The notes under the pieces: model-generated | Told to the model about the DNA's origin: nothing | Databases searched by the model: none | Seen by the model: only the letters and a program-made list of their open reading frames with translations | Program-made: the position numbers and the translations under genes | Shown here: positions 33,044 to 41,018 of the stretch, piece by piece | Numbering within the stretch: the first letter of the stretch is position 1 | How the letters are laid out: every line of letters starts with the position of its first letter | Origin: Chryseobacterium contaminans | GTDB lineage: Bacteria; Bacteroidota; Bacteroidia; Flavobacteriales; Weeksellaceae | Length of the DNA stretch: 64,000 nucleotides | Assembly (NCBI RefSeq): GCF_001684955.1 | Contig: NZ_MAYF01000334.1 | Span: 21,242 to 85,241 of the forward strand | Direction: 5' to 3'

Positions 33044-34318
33044 ATGAATAATTACATCAGCGCAGAAGAAGCGATATATACAGTAAAAAGCGGTAACCGC
33101 GTATTTTTTCACGGCAGCGCATGTACTCCCAATTACCTGATCGACGAGCTGGCAAGACAGGCTCACAGGTTAGACCATGTAGAAATGGTTTCCATTACCC
33201 AACAGGGAAATATAGAAATTGCAAAACCGGAGTACAAAGACAAATTCTTTATCAATTCCTTATTCGTGTCTACGCCGGTTCGTGATGCTGTAAATTCAGA
33301 CAGAGGTGACTTTGTCCCTGTATTTTTAAGTGAAATTCCTATTTTATTCAGAAAAAACATACTTCCGCTTGATGTTGCACTGGTAACTGTTTCTCCACCG
33401 GACAGACATGGCTTCTGTACTTTGGGAACATCAGTGGATATTGCAAGAGCTGCTGTAGATACAGCAAAAACCATTGTTGCCGTAGTTAATCCCAGAATGC
33501 CAAGAACCCATGGAGACGGAATGATTCACGTCAGCAGGATCCATAAACTGGTTTGGCATGAAGAGGAGCTTCATACCGTAGATTACAGTTCAAAAGTAGG
33601 TCCTGAAGAAATGCTGGTGGGAAAAAATGTAGCTGAACTTATTGAAGACCGCTCTACCCTGCAAATGGGAATCGGGACAATTCCTGATGCAGTTTTACAA
33701 TGTTTGCACAATCATAAAGACCTTGGAATTCACACAGAAATGTTGAGTGATGGAGTGATAGACCTTATTCAGAATGATGTAATCAATAACAAATACAAAG
33801 GTTACAACGATAATAAAACCATTACCAGCTTCTGTTTCGGAACCAGAAAGCTATATGATTATGTGGACGACAATACTGTTTTTGCTTTCAGAGATGTAAG
33901 TGAAGTGAATTTCCCTATCAATATCATGAAGAACAAAAAACTGGTAGCCATCAACTCTGCCATTGAAATTGATCTTACCGGACAAGTATGCGCCGATTCT
34001 ATCGGAACTTTGCAATACAGCGGTATTGGCGGCCAGATGGACTTCATGCGTGGAGCAGCTTTAAGCGAAGATGGAAAACCTATTATTGCGATCACTGCAA
34101 GAACTAAAAAAGGAGTTTCAAGGATTGTTCCTTTCCTGAAACAAGGAGCAGGTGTGGTAACTACAAGAGGCCATATTCATTATGTGGTTACAGAATACGG
34201 TACCGCTTACCTGTATGGAAAAAACCTTCGCCAGAGAGCACAGGAGCTTATCAGCATTGCCCATCCTGATGACAGGGAAATGCTTGAGAGAGCCGCCTTT
34301 GAAAGGTTTAAACACTGA
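33044..34318 (+). CDS. Acetyl-CoA hydrolase/transferase family, 4-hydroxybutyrate CoA-transferase type
   Basis: 424 residues, the shorter Cat2/AbfT-like branch of family I CoA-transferases. Seen: FFHGSACTPNYLIDEL, VSPPDRHGFCTLGTSVD, QMGIGTIPDAVLQCL, catalytic E232 in IHTEMLSDGVIDL, and GIGGQMDFMRGAALS. It transfers CoA between acetyl-CoA or a similar donor and a short carboxylate. It is not a duplicate of the 31235 gene: length and substrate-loop motifs differ. Its place inside the tyrosine cluster suggests acetoacetate or a related acid as substrate. Confidence 0.9.
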   Translation: MNNYISAEEAIYTVKSGNRVFFHGSACTPNYLIDELARQAHRLDHVEMVSITQQGNIEIAKPEYKDKFFINSLFVSTPVRDAVNSDRGDFVPVFLSEIPILFRKNILPLDVALVTVSPPDRHGFCTLGTSVDIARAAVDTAKTIVAVVNPRMPRTHGDGMIHVSRIHKLVWHEEELHTVDYSSKVGPEEMLVGKNVAELIEDRSTLQMGIGTIPDAVLQCLHNHKDLGIHTEMLSDGVIDLIQNDVINNKYKGYNDNKTITSFCFGTRKLYDYVDDNTVFAFRDVSEVNFPINIMKNKKLVAINSAIEIDLTGQVCADSIGTLQYSGIGGQMDFMRGAALSEDGKPIIAITARTKKGVSRIVPFLKQGAGVVTTRGHIHYVVTEYGTAYLYGKNLRQRAQELISIAHPDDREMLERAAFERFKH

Positions 34319-34456
34319 TAATCAAACAATAACATATTTTAACTTTAATTTTTATTCGGAATTTAAAAATATATCTTTAACTTATACCAGTAAATCATAA
34401 AAATGCCCTAATATTTTGGCAGTATTTTTGATAAAAACCTTTTTAAAACAAGGAAA

Positions 34457-35251
34457 TTGAAGACTATATATAATTCGATACGAGAAGAAGTGGTAAAGCA
34501 TTCGAAGGTAAGGAATTCTGTTTTGGGGAATGTGAATGAATGGAAGAGAAGCCATTATATTATTCTTTCCGAAATCATTAAAGATGAACTTTCTGAAGCT
34601 GAAGAACTTAAAGGGGGTAAAAAGTTTGAGATCGGGACTACGATTTCCCATGTTACCCTGCAGCGTTTTTTTGAAAACGATTATCAGGATAAAACCCACA
34701 GTGATTTAAGATTTTTAAAAACCCTGGATAAAATATGTATTTTCCTGGGCTACAAAGATCTTAATGATTATATCCTTTCCATAAGACATAAAAATAAAGA
34801 TCATGATGAAACTGATGACCTGTCATTTATGACCAGGTTGGTATATGATTATTGCGCCAGGGCTTTTGAATTCTGTAAAGCGTTTCCCAACCATAATACT
34901 GAACTTTTCAAAGACCTGGTATTTGATGATTCTCCGTTTCTGGAAAGAATTTCACAATTCAGTAAAGAGCTTTGTGAAAAAGACTTCCAACTGGTCACCA
35001 AGAATAACCGATCTAATTATGAGGTTTTTGATATTCAAATCGTTACCGATGAACCCAACAAAAAAATACTGGAGACTCAGGAATTCTGGAACCTCTTATT
35101 CAAAGTGGGAGAAACCGGGGAAGAACATTTTGTGAACCAGCTCAGTACACAGATTTATTTTTTTAAGAAAATAGATGATACCTGGAAAATCTGGGACAAT
35201 TATAATCCTGATGCAGGAATGCTGAACAGGAAAATTGAAACTACCGTATAA
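34457..35251 (+). CDS. Unknown protein, possible HTH-type regulator with NTF2-like C-terminus
   Basis: 264 residues, TTG start at 34457 preceded by AAGGAAA; there is no ATG in frame nearby. Residues 60-110 read ISHVTLQRFFENDYQ, LKTLDKICIFLGYKDLNDYI, the pattern of a Bacteroidota N-terminal domain (iSxxTLxRfF...LdxLaxyLGYxxwxdF) that looks like a degenerate XRE HTH. The last 80 residues (EFWNLLFKVGETGEE, QIYFFKKIDDTWKIWDN) look like an NTF2/IMS-type fold. It may regulate the surrounding tyrosine genes; this is inference. A terminator follows. Confidence 0.75.
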   Translation: MKTIYNSIREEVVKHSKVRNSVLGNVNEWKRSHYIILSEIIKDELSEAEELKGGKKFEIGTTISHVTLQRFFENDYQDKTHSDLRFLKTLDKICIFLGYKDLNDYILSIRHKNKDHDETDDLSFMTRLVYDYCARAFEFCKAFPNHNTELFKDLVFDDSPFLERISQFSKELCEKDFQLVTKNNRSNYEVFDIQIVTDEPNKKILETQEFWNLLFKVGETGEEHFVNQLSTQIYFFKKIDDTWKIWDNYNPDAGMLNRKIETTV

Positions 35252-35256
35252 ATAAG

Positions 35257-35286
35257 AAAGCCGCAGATGATCTCTGCGGCTTTCAT
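35257..35286 (+). terminator. Rho-independent terminator
   Basis: Perfect 11-bp GC-rich stem (35257-35267 with 35273-35283) with a five-base loop. Only a short T run follows. Confidence 0.8.
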
Positions 35287-35487
35287 GTTCGAAATATTTT
35301 TTTCTCACTTGTCTTTTGTATGACAAATGTAGGCAGCATATTTTAAACTTAAGAAACTTAAATATACTTAAGTGAACACTTCTTGAACTTTATGTTAAAT
35401 ATCTTCAATGAATCAGCGGTAATATTTTCGCTATATCCAAGAATTTTGTAATTTGCATACCAATAAAATAAAAGTAAAAAGAAAAAT

Positions 35488-36618
35488 ATGTCAACACTTA
35501 CATTTGCCGAGAAGATTGCTCAAGCAGAGAATTTCTTACCGATTAACGGTACAGATTATATTGAGTTTTATGTAGGAAATGCAAAACAGGCTGCGCATTA
35601 TTACAAAACCGCATTCGGTTTTCAGTCTGTAGCATATGCGGGTCCTGAAACAGGAGTGAGAGACCGCGCATCTTATGTGCTTCAACAGGGAAAAATCAGA
35701 TTGGTACTTACTACAGGACTGAAGTCTGACTCTCCTATCAGTGAACACGTAAAAAAACATGGTGACGGAGTAAAAATTTTGGCACTTTGGGTAGATGATG
35801 CATATGCAGCTTTCGAAGAAACTACTAAAAGAGGTGGAAAGCCTTATTTAGAGCCAGTAACTTTAACTGACGAGCACGGTGAAGTAAGAATGTCCGGAAT
35901 TTATACTTACGGAGAAACTGTTCACATGTTTATAGAAAGAAAAAATTATAACGGAGCTTTCATGCCTGGGTACGAGAAATGGGAAAGTGACTACAATCCT
36001 GAAGAAGCTGGTTTATTGTACGTAGACCACTGCGTAGGAAATGTAGACTGGAACAGAATGATCCCAACTGTTGAATGGTATGAAAAAGTAATGGGATTTG
36101 TAAACATCCTTTCTTTTGATGATAAGCAGATCAACACAGAATATTCTGCATTGATGTCTAAAGTAATGTCAAACGGAAACGGATATGCAAAGTTCCCTAT
36201 CAACGAACCTGCAGAAGGTAAAAAGAAATCTCAGGTAGAAGAGTATCTTGATTTCTATGAGGGAGAAGGAGTACAGCATATTGCAGTAGCAACAAAAGAT
36301 ATCATCCACACAGTAAGTGAATTGAAAAAACGTGGTGTAGAGTTCCTTTCAGCTCCACCAGAGGCTTATTACGATATGGTTCCTGAAAGAGTTGGCCATA
36401 TTGATGAAGATCTTAAGAAACTTCAGGAGTTAGGTATACTTATTGATCATGATGAAGAAGGATATCTGTTACAGATCTTTACTAAGCCTGTAGAAGACCG
36501 TCCTACTCTATTCTTCGAAATTATTGAAAGACACGGTGCACAGAGTTTTGGTGCAGGAAACTTCAAAGCATTATTCGAAGCCTTAGAAAGAGAACAGGAA
36601 AGAAGAGGAAATCTTTAA
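35488..36618 (+). CDS. hppD: 4-hydroxyphenylpyruvate dioxygenase
   Basis: 376 residues with two VOC modules. The iron ligands are H181 (LLYVDHCVGNVD), H264 (GVQHIAVAT) and E344 (LFFEIIERHG), and the C-terminal GAGNFKALFEALEREQ helix gates the active site. It converts 4-hydroxyphenylpyruvate to homogentisate, the substrate of hmgA 4.4 kb upstream. A strong terminator at 36638 separates it from the next gene. Confidence 0.97.
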   Translation: MSTLTFAEKIAQAENFLPINGTDYIEFYVGNAKQAAHYYKTAFGFQSVAYAGPETGVRDRASYVLQQGKIRLVLTTGLKSDSPISEHVKKHGDGVKILALWVDDAYAAFEETTKRGGKPYLEPVTLTDEHGEVRMSGIYTYGETVHMFIERKNYNGAFMPGYEKWESDYNPEEAGLLYVDHCVGNVDWNRMIPTVEWYEKVMGFVNILSFDDKQINTEYSALMSKVMSNGNGYAKFPINEPAEGKKKSQVEEYLDFYEGEGVQHIAVATKDIIHTVSELKKRGVEFLSAPPEAYYDMVPERVGHIDEDLKKLQELGILIDHDEEGYLLQIFTKPVEDRPTLFFEIIERHGAQSFGAGNFKALFEALEREQERRGNL

Positions 36619-36637
36619 TTTTACAACCAAAAATACT

Positions 36638-36676
36638 AAGTTTTGTCAGAATGCAAGGTTCTGGCAAAACTTTTTT
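36638..36676 (+). terminator. Rho-independent terminator after hppD
   Basis: 14-bp stem with one G-U pair (36638-36651 with 36659-36672), seven-base loop, followed by Ts. Confidence 0.88.
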
Positions 36677-36691
36677 ATAAAACACAGCATA

Positions 36692-37153
36692 ATGAGAAAA
36701 CTTTTAATTGGAATTCTATTCTTTGGAACTTTAGGCGTAAAAGCACAATACGGATCACTGAATGCAATTCTGGACAGACTTGAAGCGAGAAAAGGGATCA
36801 ATCAGAATCTTGAAAAAGTAGATATTGACAACAAAAAGTTTGTTTTCATAAAAGATGAAGCAGACCATACGGAAAGAGATTTTATTGTTATCAAAGGGAA
36901 AAGTGCAACCTACGTAGAGGTTTTCGATGATAAAGCAACCGGAGAAAGCAGTTCTAACGTTTTTACCGGTGATATTGTCAGAAAAAAGAACATTATTTCC
37001 TTACGGGCAGATGTACTTGAAGGCAAAAAAATCCCAATGCCGGTCACCAAAACACTATTGCTTACCCAGCAGGACAATATTCTCTATCTCATTGATGTCA
37101 ATACCAGAGACCGATGGATCGATGAAGCTTCTTACTCAAAAAAGGCAAAATAA
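36692..37153 (+). CDS. Small secreted protein of unknown function
   Basis: 153 residues with a signal peptide ending VKAQ (residue 19). The mature part begins YGSLNAILDRLEARKGINQN, followed by a beta-rich region; no known motif. It lies between hppD and fahA, just after the hppD terminator and 57 bases before fahA, so it is probably expressed with fahA. A periplasmic or surface protein inside an otherwise cytoplasmic pathway is unexpected. Confidence 0.75.
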   Translation: MRKLLIGILFFGTLGVKAQYGSLNAILDRLEARKGINQNLEKVDIDNKKFVFIKDEADHTERDFIVIKGKSATYVEVFDDKATGESSSNVFTGDIVRKKNIISLRADVLEGKKIPMPVTKTLLLTQQDNILYLIDVNTRDRWIDEASYSKKAK

Positions 37154-37210
37154 ATATCTTGGGGGAAAGTTTCTCAGGATGATATTTTAATCTAACTAAA
37201 ATCTAAACTT

Positions 37211-38458
37211 ATGAAATCATTTGTAGACTATTCCTCAAACTCGGATTTTTCTATACATAATATTCCTTTCGGAGTGGCAGTATTCAACAAAGAATATATC
37301 GGATGCTGCACAAGAATCGGAGATCAGGTTATTGATCTTGCTACCCTTTACGATCTTGGCTATTTTGAAGACATTGAAGGATTGGACGACAATGTTTTTG
37401 AAGCCTACACCATCAACGAATTTATCGAGTTGGGTAAACCTGTTACCAACGCAGTGCGTACAAAGATTCAAACCTTATTACAGGAAGGATCTGCATTGTC
37501 TAAAGATCAAAAAACAATTGAAGAGGCGTTCTATGACCTTGATAAGGTAAAAATGATGATGCCTGTTCACATTCCAAACTATACAGACTTCTACAGCAGC
37601 ATTGAACACGCTACCAACGTAGGGAAAATGTTCCGTGATCCTGCCAACGCCTTATTACCTAACTGGAAGCACTTACCGGTAGGTTACCACGGTAGAGCTT
37701 CTTCTATCGTTGTTTCAGGAACAGAAATCAACCGTCCTAAAGGTCAGATGAAGCCTGCTGATGCAGAAAAACCTGTCTTCGGACCTTGTAAGCAGTTAGA
37801 TTTCGAATTGGAAATGGCTTTCATCGTCAACAAAAACACAGAGATGGGAGAAAGTATTTCTACCAAAGATGCTGAAGATGCGATCTTCGGAATGGTAGTA
37901 TTCAATGATTGGTCTGCAAGAGATATTCAATCCTGGGAATATGTTCCGCTTGGGCCATTCCTTGCCAAAAACTTCGGTTCCTCTATTTCTCCTTGGGTAG
38001 TTACCCTTGAAGCTCTGGAGCCATTCAGAACAGCTTCTCCTAAACAGGATCCTGAAGTTTTAGACTATCTGAAATTTGAAGGCGACAAAAACTATGATAT
38101 CAATCTTGAAGTATATATTCAGCCAGAAAACGGTGATCAAAACCTGATCTGTGAAAGCAACTACAAATATATGTACTGGAATATGACCCAACAGCTTGCT
38201 CACCACACCGTAAACGGATGTAACGTGGAAGTTGGAGATATGTATGCGAGTGGTACCATCTCAGGAAGTGATCCAAAATCTTTCGGTTCTATGCTTGAGT
38301 TAACATGGAGAGGTCAAAATCCTATATCATTAAGCAACGGTGAAGAAAGGAAATTCATTGAAGATAATGATACCGTTACCATGAAAGCATGGGCTGAAAA
38401 AGACGGTGTAAGAGTAGGTTTCGGTGAAGTTTCCGGTAAAATTATTCCAACACTTTAA
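37211..38458 (+). CDS. fahA: Fumarylacetoacetase
   Basis: 415 residues with the FAH N-terminal SH3-like domain (FSIHNIPFGVAVF) and the C-terminal FAH fold: DFYSSIEHATNVGKMFRD, LPVGYHGRASSIV, FELEMAFIVNK, VFNDWSARDIQSWEYVPLGP, GTISGSDPKSFGS. It splits fumarylacetoacetate into fumarate and acetoacetate, the last step of tyrosine breakdown. The C-terminus is complete. The hairpin repeat at 38479-38568 follows and may end transcription. Confidence 0.97.
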   Translation: MKSFVDYSSNSDFSIHNIPFGVAVFNKEYIGCCTRIGDQVIDLATLYDLGYFEDIEGLDDNVFEAYTINEFIELGKPVTNAVRTKIQTLLQEGSALSKDQKTIEEAFYDLDKVKMMMPVHIPNYTDFYSSIEHATNVGKMFRDPANALLPNWKHLPVGYHGRASSIVVSGTEINRPKGQMKPADAEKPVFGPCKQLDFELEMAFIVNKNTEMGESISTKDAEDAIFGMVVFNDWSARDIQSWEYVPLGPFLAKNFGSSISPWVVTLEALEPFRTASPKQDPEVLDYLKFEGDKNYDINLEVYIQPENGDQNLICESNYKYMYWNMTQQLAHHTVNGCNVEVGDMYASGTISGSDPKSFGSMLELTWRGQNPISLSNGEERKFIEDNDTVTMKAWAEKDGVRVGFGEVSGKIIPTL

Positions 38459-38478
38459 GATTAAAGCTTAATGATTAT

Positions 38479-38568
38479 ATGCTTCGACTTCGCTCAGCAT
38501 GACATCGCTAAAAATATGCTGTAAAACAGTTAGTATTAGATTTGTCATGCTGAGCGTAGCCGAAGCAT
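38479..38568. repeat. Long imperfect inverted repeat (ATGCTGAGC element)
   Basis: 26-base arms 38479-38504 and 38543-38568 (ATGCTTCGACTTCGCTCAGC against GCTGAGCGTAGCCGAAGCAT) with two mismatches in the arms and a 38-base centre, then seven Ts. The word TGTCATGCTGAGCG is a widely seen Bacteroidota interspersed repeat. Here it may also be the fahA terminator. Confidence 0.8.
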
Positions 38569-38620
38569 CTTTTTTTAAATACATTGAATACTTAAGTTGA
38601 ATTAAGTACCCAAATAAAAT

Positions 38621-39442
38621 ATGAAAACAGTAATCCCTTCTGAAATAACCTCTGTACAGCTCCAAACCATCATGCAAACAGCCGTTTCACCACGCCCTAT
38701 TGCTTTGGCATCTACGGTGGATAAAAACGGTAACAGTAATTTATCTCCATTCAGTTTTTTCAATATGTTCAGTACGGTTCCTCCGATCCTGATCTTCTCT
38801 CCGTCAAGAAGAGTGCGTGACAATACAACGAAACATACTCTGGAGAATGTACTGGAAGTACCGGAAGTGGTTATCGGAACAGTAAATTTTCCTATTGTAC
38901 AGCAAATTTCTTTAGCTTCTACAGAATATGAAACAGGAGTAAATGAATTTATAAAATCTGGTCTTACGATGAAAGATGCTGACCTTGTAAAGCCTAAACT
39001 GATTGAAGAATGCCCAGTGAACTTTGAATGCAAAGTTTTAGAGGTGAAATCATTGGGAGATCAAGGTGGAGCTGGTAATCTGGTCATCTGTGAAGTTCAG
39101 AAGATCCATATCAGAGAAGAATATTTGAATGAAGCTGGAAATTTAGATCAGCAAAAACTGGATATGGTAGCTCGTTTAGGCAGCAATTGGTATTCCAGAA
39201 GTAATGAAAACAACCTTTTTGAAGTTCCTAAGCCTTTGGTAACAAAAGGAATTGGGTTTGATCTCTTACCAGATGTCATCAAATTCAGTAAAGTCTTTAC
39301 AGGAAATGATCTGGGAATGCTGGCCAATGTTGAAGTATTACCATTAGGAGAATATCATTCTGATGAAAATGTTCATCAGGATGCACAACAACTATTATTA
39401 GAAAGTAAAATTGAAGAGGCCTGGAAGATTTTAATTAAATAA
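38621..39442 (+). CDS. Flavin reductase family protein
   Basis: 273 residues with the FMN-binding split barrel: VSPRPIALASTVDKNGNSNL, PFSFFNMFSTVPPILIFSPS, DNTTKHTLENVLEV, EFIKSGLTMKDADLVKP. Such proteins reduce FMN/FAD with NAD(P)H or use bound flavin. It follows fahA, and lies 13 bases before a lipoprotein gene. A link to tyrosine catabolism is suggested only by position. Confidence 0.88.
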   Translation: MKTVIPSEITSVQLQTIMQTAVSPRPIALASTVDKNGNSNLSPFSFFNMFSTVPPILIFSPSRRVRDNTTKHTLENVLEVPEVVIGTVNFPIVQQISLASTEYETGVNEFIKSGLTMKDADLVKPKLIEECPVNFECKVLEVKSLGDQGGAGNLVICEVQKIHIREEYLNEAGNLDQQKLDMVARLGSNWYSRSNENNLFEVPKPLVTKGIGFDLLPDVIKFSKVFTGNDLGMLANVEVLPLGEYHSDENVHQDAQQLLLESKIEEAWKILIK

Positions 39443-39455
39443 TCTGGATTCATTT

Positions 39456-40058
39456 ATGAAAAAATATATTCTCTTCTTTTTTCTATTGATTGCTCTACAA
39501 TCATGCTATTATCCTGTGAGGAAAGATTACGGAGTCTACAGTAAATCTCTGGTATTCTCAAAAAATAAAAAATGGCTGATCAATAACATCAGAACAGGAG
39601 TAGAATCGCATCACCGGGAAATGATGAGCAAAGAAGTGATGCAATTATTTCAAAGCTTAAGTAATGGCAATACCTATGATTTAAAAACAGCAAAGGCAGA
39701 AAATCTCATTCAAAACAGTATTCCTTTTGAGCCAGAAATAGAGGATCTTGAAATTCTGAAGGACAATTCTGATTTTAATTTTCTGGTCAACATTTATACC
39801 ATGAGGGTCCGCAATACTTTAGATCGTGCATCGGGTGAGCTTGATAGCTATAAGAAGAATGAGACTTTTGCGATGATGGATATTTATGATATTAAAACCA
39901 TGAAAAAAATATACTCTTTGAAAGCCTCTTCTGAGTTTTCACTTGAAAAAGGTGAAAAAGCCAATATTTTCACTCCGACAAGTGAAATGATGACCATGAA
40001 AAACTTCAGGAGTCTTTTAAGATCAGTAAAAAAGAACGCTGTAAAAACAGAAGAATAA
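39456..40058 (+). CDS. Lipoprotein of unknown function
   Basis: 200 residues; lipoprotein signal MKKYILFFFLLIALQSC with C17. The mature protein is rich in charged residues and has a beta segment FLVNIYTMRVRNTLDRASGE and an end rich in Lys. No family recognised. Co-transcribed with the flavin reductase gene and closed by a bidirectional terminator. Confidence 0.75.
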   Translation: MKKYILFFFLLIALQSCYYPVRKDYGVYSKSLVFSKNKKWLINNIRTGVESHHREMMSKEVMQLFQSLSNGNTYDLKTAKAENLIQNSIPFEPEIEDLEILKDNSDFNFLVNIYTMRVRNTLDRASGELDSYKKNETFAMMDIYDIKTMKKIYSLKASSEFSLEKGEKANIFTPTSEMMTMKNFRSLLRSVKKNAVKTEE

Positions 40059-40067
40059 TTCAATAAA

Positions 40068-40094
40068 AAAAGGAGTGAAAATTTCACTCCTTTT
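40068..40094. terminator. Bidirectional terminator
   Basis: AAAAGGAGTG/CACTCCTTTT stem with a seven-base loop between the convergent lipoprotein and Cys-rich peptide genes. Confidence 0.88.
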
Positions 40095-40099
40095 GTATT

Positions 40100-40306
40100 T
40101 TAAAAGCAACATTTGCTGCGTCCGTCTACCTGAACTATAGTACCATAATCCGAGTTACATGGAGCTACGATACACGTACCGTTACCATCACTTAAATAAT
40201 AATTATAGCATCCTGTTGGCGGACATAATTCTTTTCCCTGTCCAACGATAAACTTTTGAGCCTGTCTGTTTAATTTCTGAGCGTTTTTAAAATTTGATTT
40301 TTTCAT
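40100..40306 (-). CDS. Short Cys-rich peptide, bacteriocin- or RiPP-precursor-like
   Basis: 68 residues. The first 20 are a Lys/Asn/Gln-rich amphipathic stretch (MKKSNFKNAQKLNRQAQKFI) without a hydrophobic signal core, followed by VGQGKEL, which resembles a double-Gly-like leader end. The core has six cysteines: C28, C33, C45, C50, C66 and C67, with Gly, Tyr and Pro between. This layout is like leader-plus-core peptides exported by ABC peptidase transporters. No modification enzyme or transporter gene lies in the window, so the type is open. Confidence 0.6.
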   Translation of the reverse strand: MKKSNFKNAQKLNRQAQKFIVGQGKELCPPTGCYNYYLSDGNGTCIVAPCNSDYGTIVQVDGRSKCCF

Positions 40307-40406
40307 AACAATAGTAAATTAGTTTATCACTAAGATATGAAAAATCACATTACAACAATCAAAAAAAATAGATTAAACATCAATACTCCAACGTATTACA
40401 ATTATT

Positions 40407-40922
40407 CTATTTATTTTTCAGAGCCTCTGACACTGTAATTTTTCCTTTTTCTGCAAAGTCTGTTATCTTACCGTTTTTATCAATGGAAACATTCAGATTA
40501 TCATTTTTAGCATCATAATAAATAGAGGTAGCATATCCCGGACAGTCATGCTGTTTACATCCATGAAGTTTATAAATCCCGTTATCTGATACAATAGGAC
40601 CTTCTACGTTGAAGCTTTTGAACATTTCATCATATTCTTTTCCAACCAGCTTCTTCACTCTTTCCGCAAAGTTTTTATCTTCAAATAATTTGATATCATG
40701 AGGATATTTGCCTTCATTTTTGGTGATAATTTCAACTGTAGCAGTTGTTGAAGGCATTGCAGCGGCCACAGAATCCGTCTTTGAAGTTACAATAGAGTCT
40801 TTTGGCAATACGGTAGCCAGTGTGTCTGTACTTACGGAAGATTGAGTGTTAGGTTCTTTTTTACAGGAAACAATATTTCCCAATACGATCAGCGTTAAAG
40901 TGCCTGTAATAATCTTTTTCAT
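40407..40922 (-). CDS. Lipoprotein with Ivy-like CKxHDC motif, candidate lysozyme inhibitor
   Basis: 171 residues; lipoprotein signal with C20 (VLGNIVSCKK), a Ser/Thr-rich linker to about residue 62, then a folded domain. The segment YKLHGCKQHDCPGYATSIYY (C122, H125, C127) matches the CKPHDC loop of Ivy, whose His enters the lysozyme active site, and is followed by beta strands as in Ivy. Function as an outer-membrane-anchored inhibitor of c-type lysozyme is inferred from this motif and its context; overall similarity could not be tested. Confidence 0.6.
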   Translation of the reverse strand: MKKIITGTLTLIVLGNIVSCKKEPNTQSSVSTDTLATVLPKDSIVTSKTDSVAAAMPSTTATVEIITKNEGKYPHDIKLFEDKNFAERVKKLVGKEYDEMFKSFNVEGPIVSDNGIYKLHGCKQHDCPGYATSIYYDAKNDNLNVSIDKNGKITDFAEKGKITVSEALKNK

Positions 40923-41018
40923 AATAATATTTAGTGTAGTGATTGATTTATTATAACGTAATGATAACCAATTTATTTTGAATTCTTTACTTTATGAATA
41001 ATGTTTCCAGAGACGTTT

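Noticed and set aside
40407..40922. Secreted toxin or immunity protein
   Set aside because: No toxin domain or partner; the CKxHDC motif and lipoprotein signal better fit an Ivy-like inhibitor.
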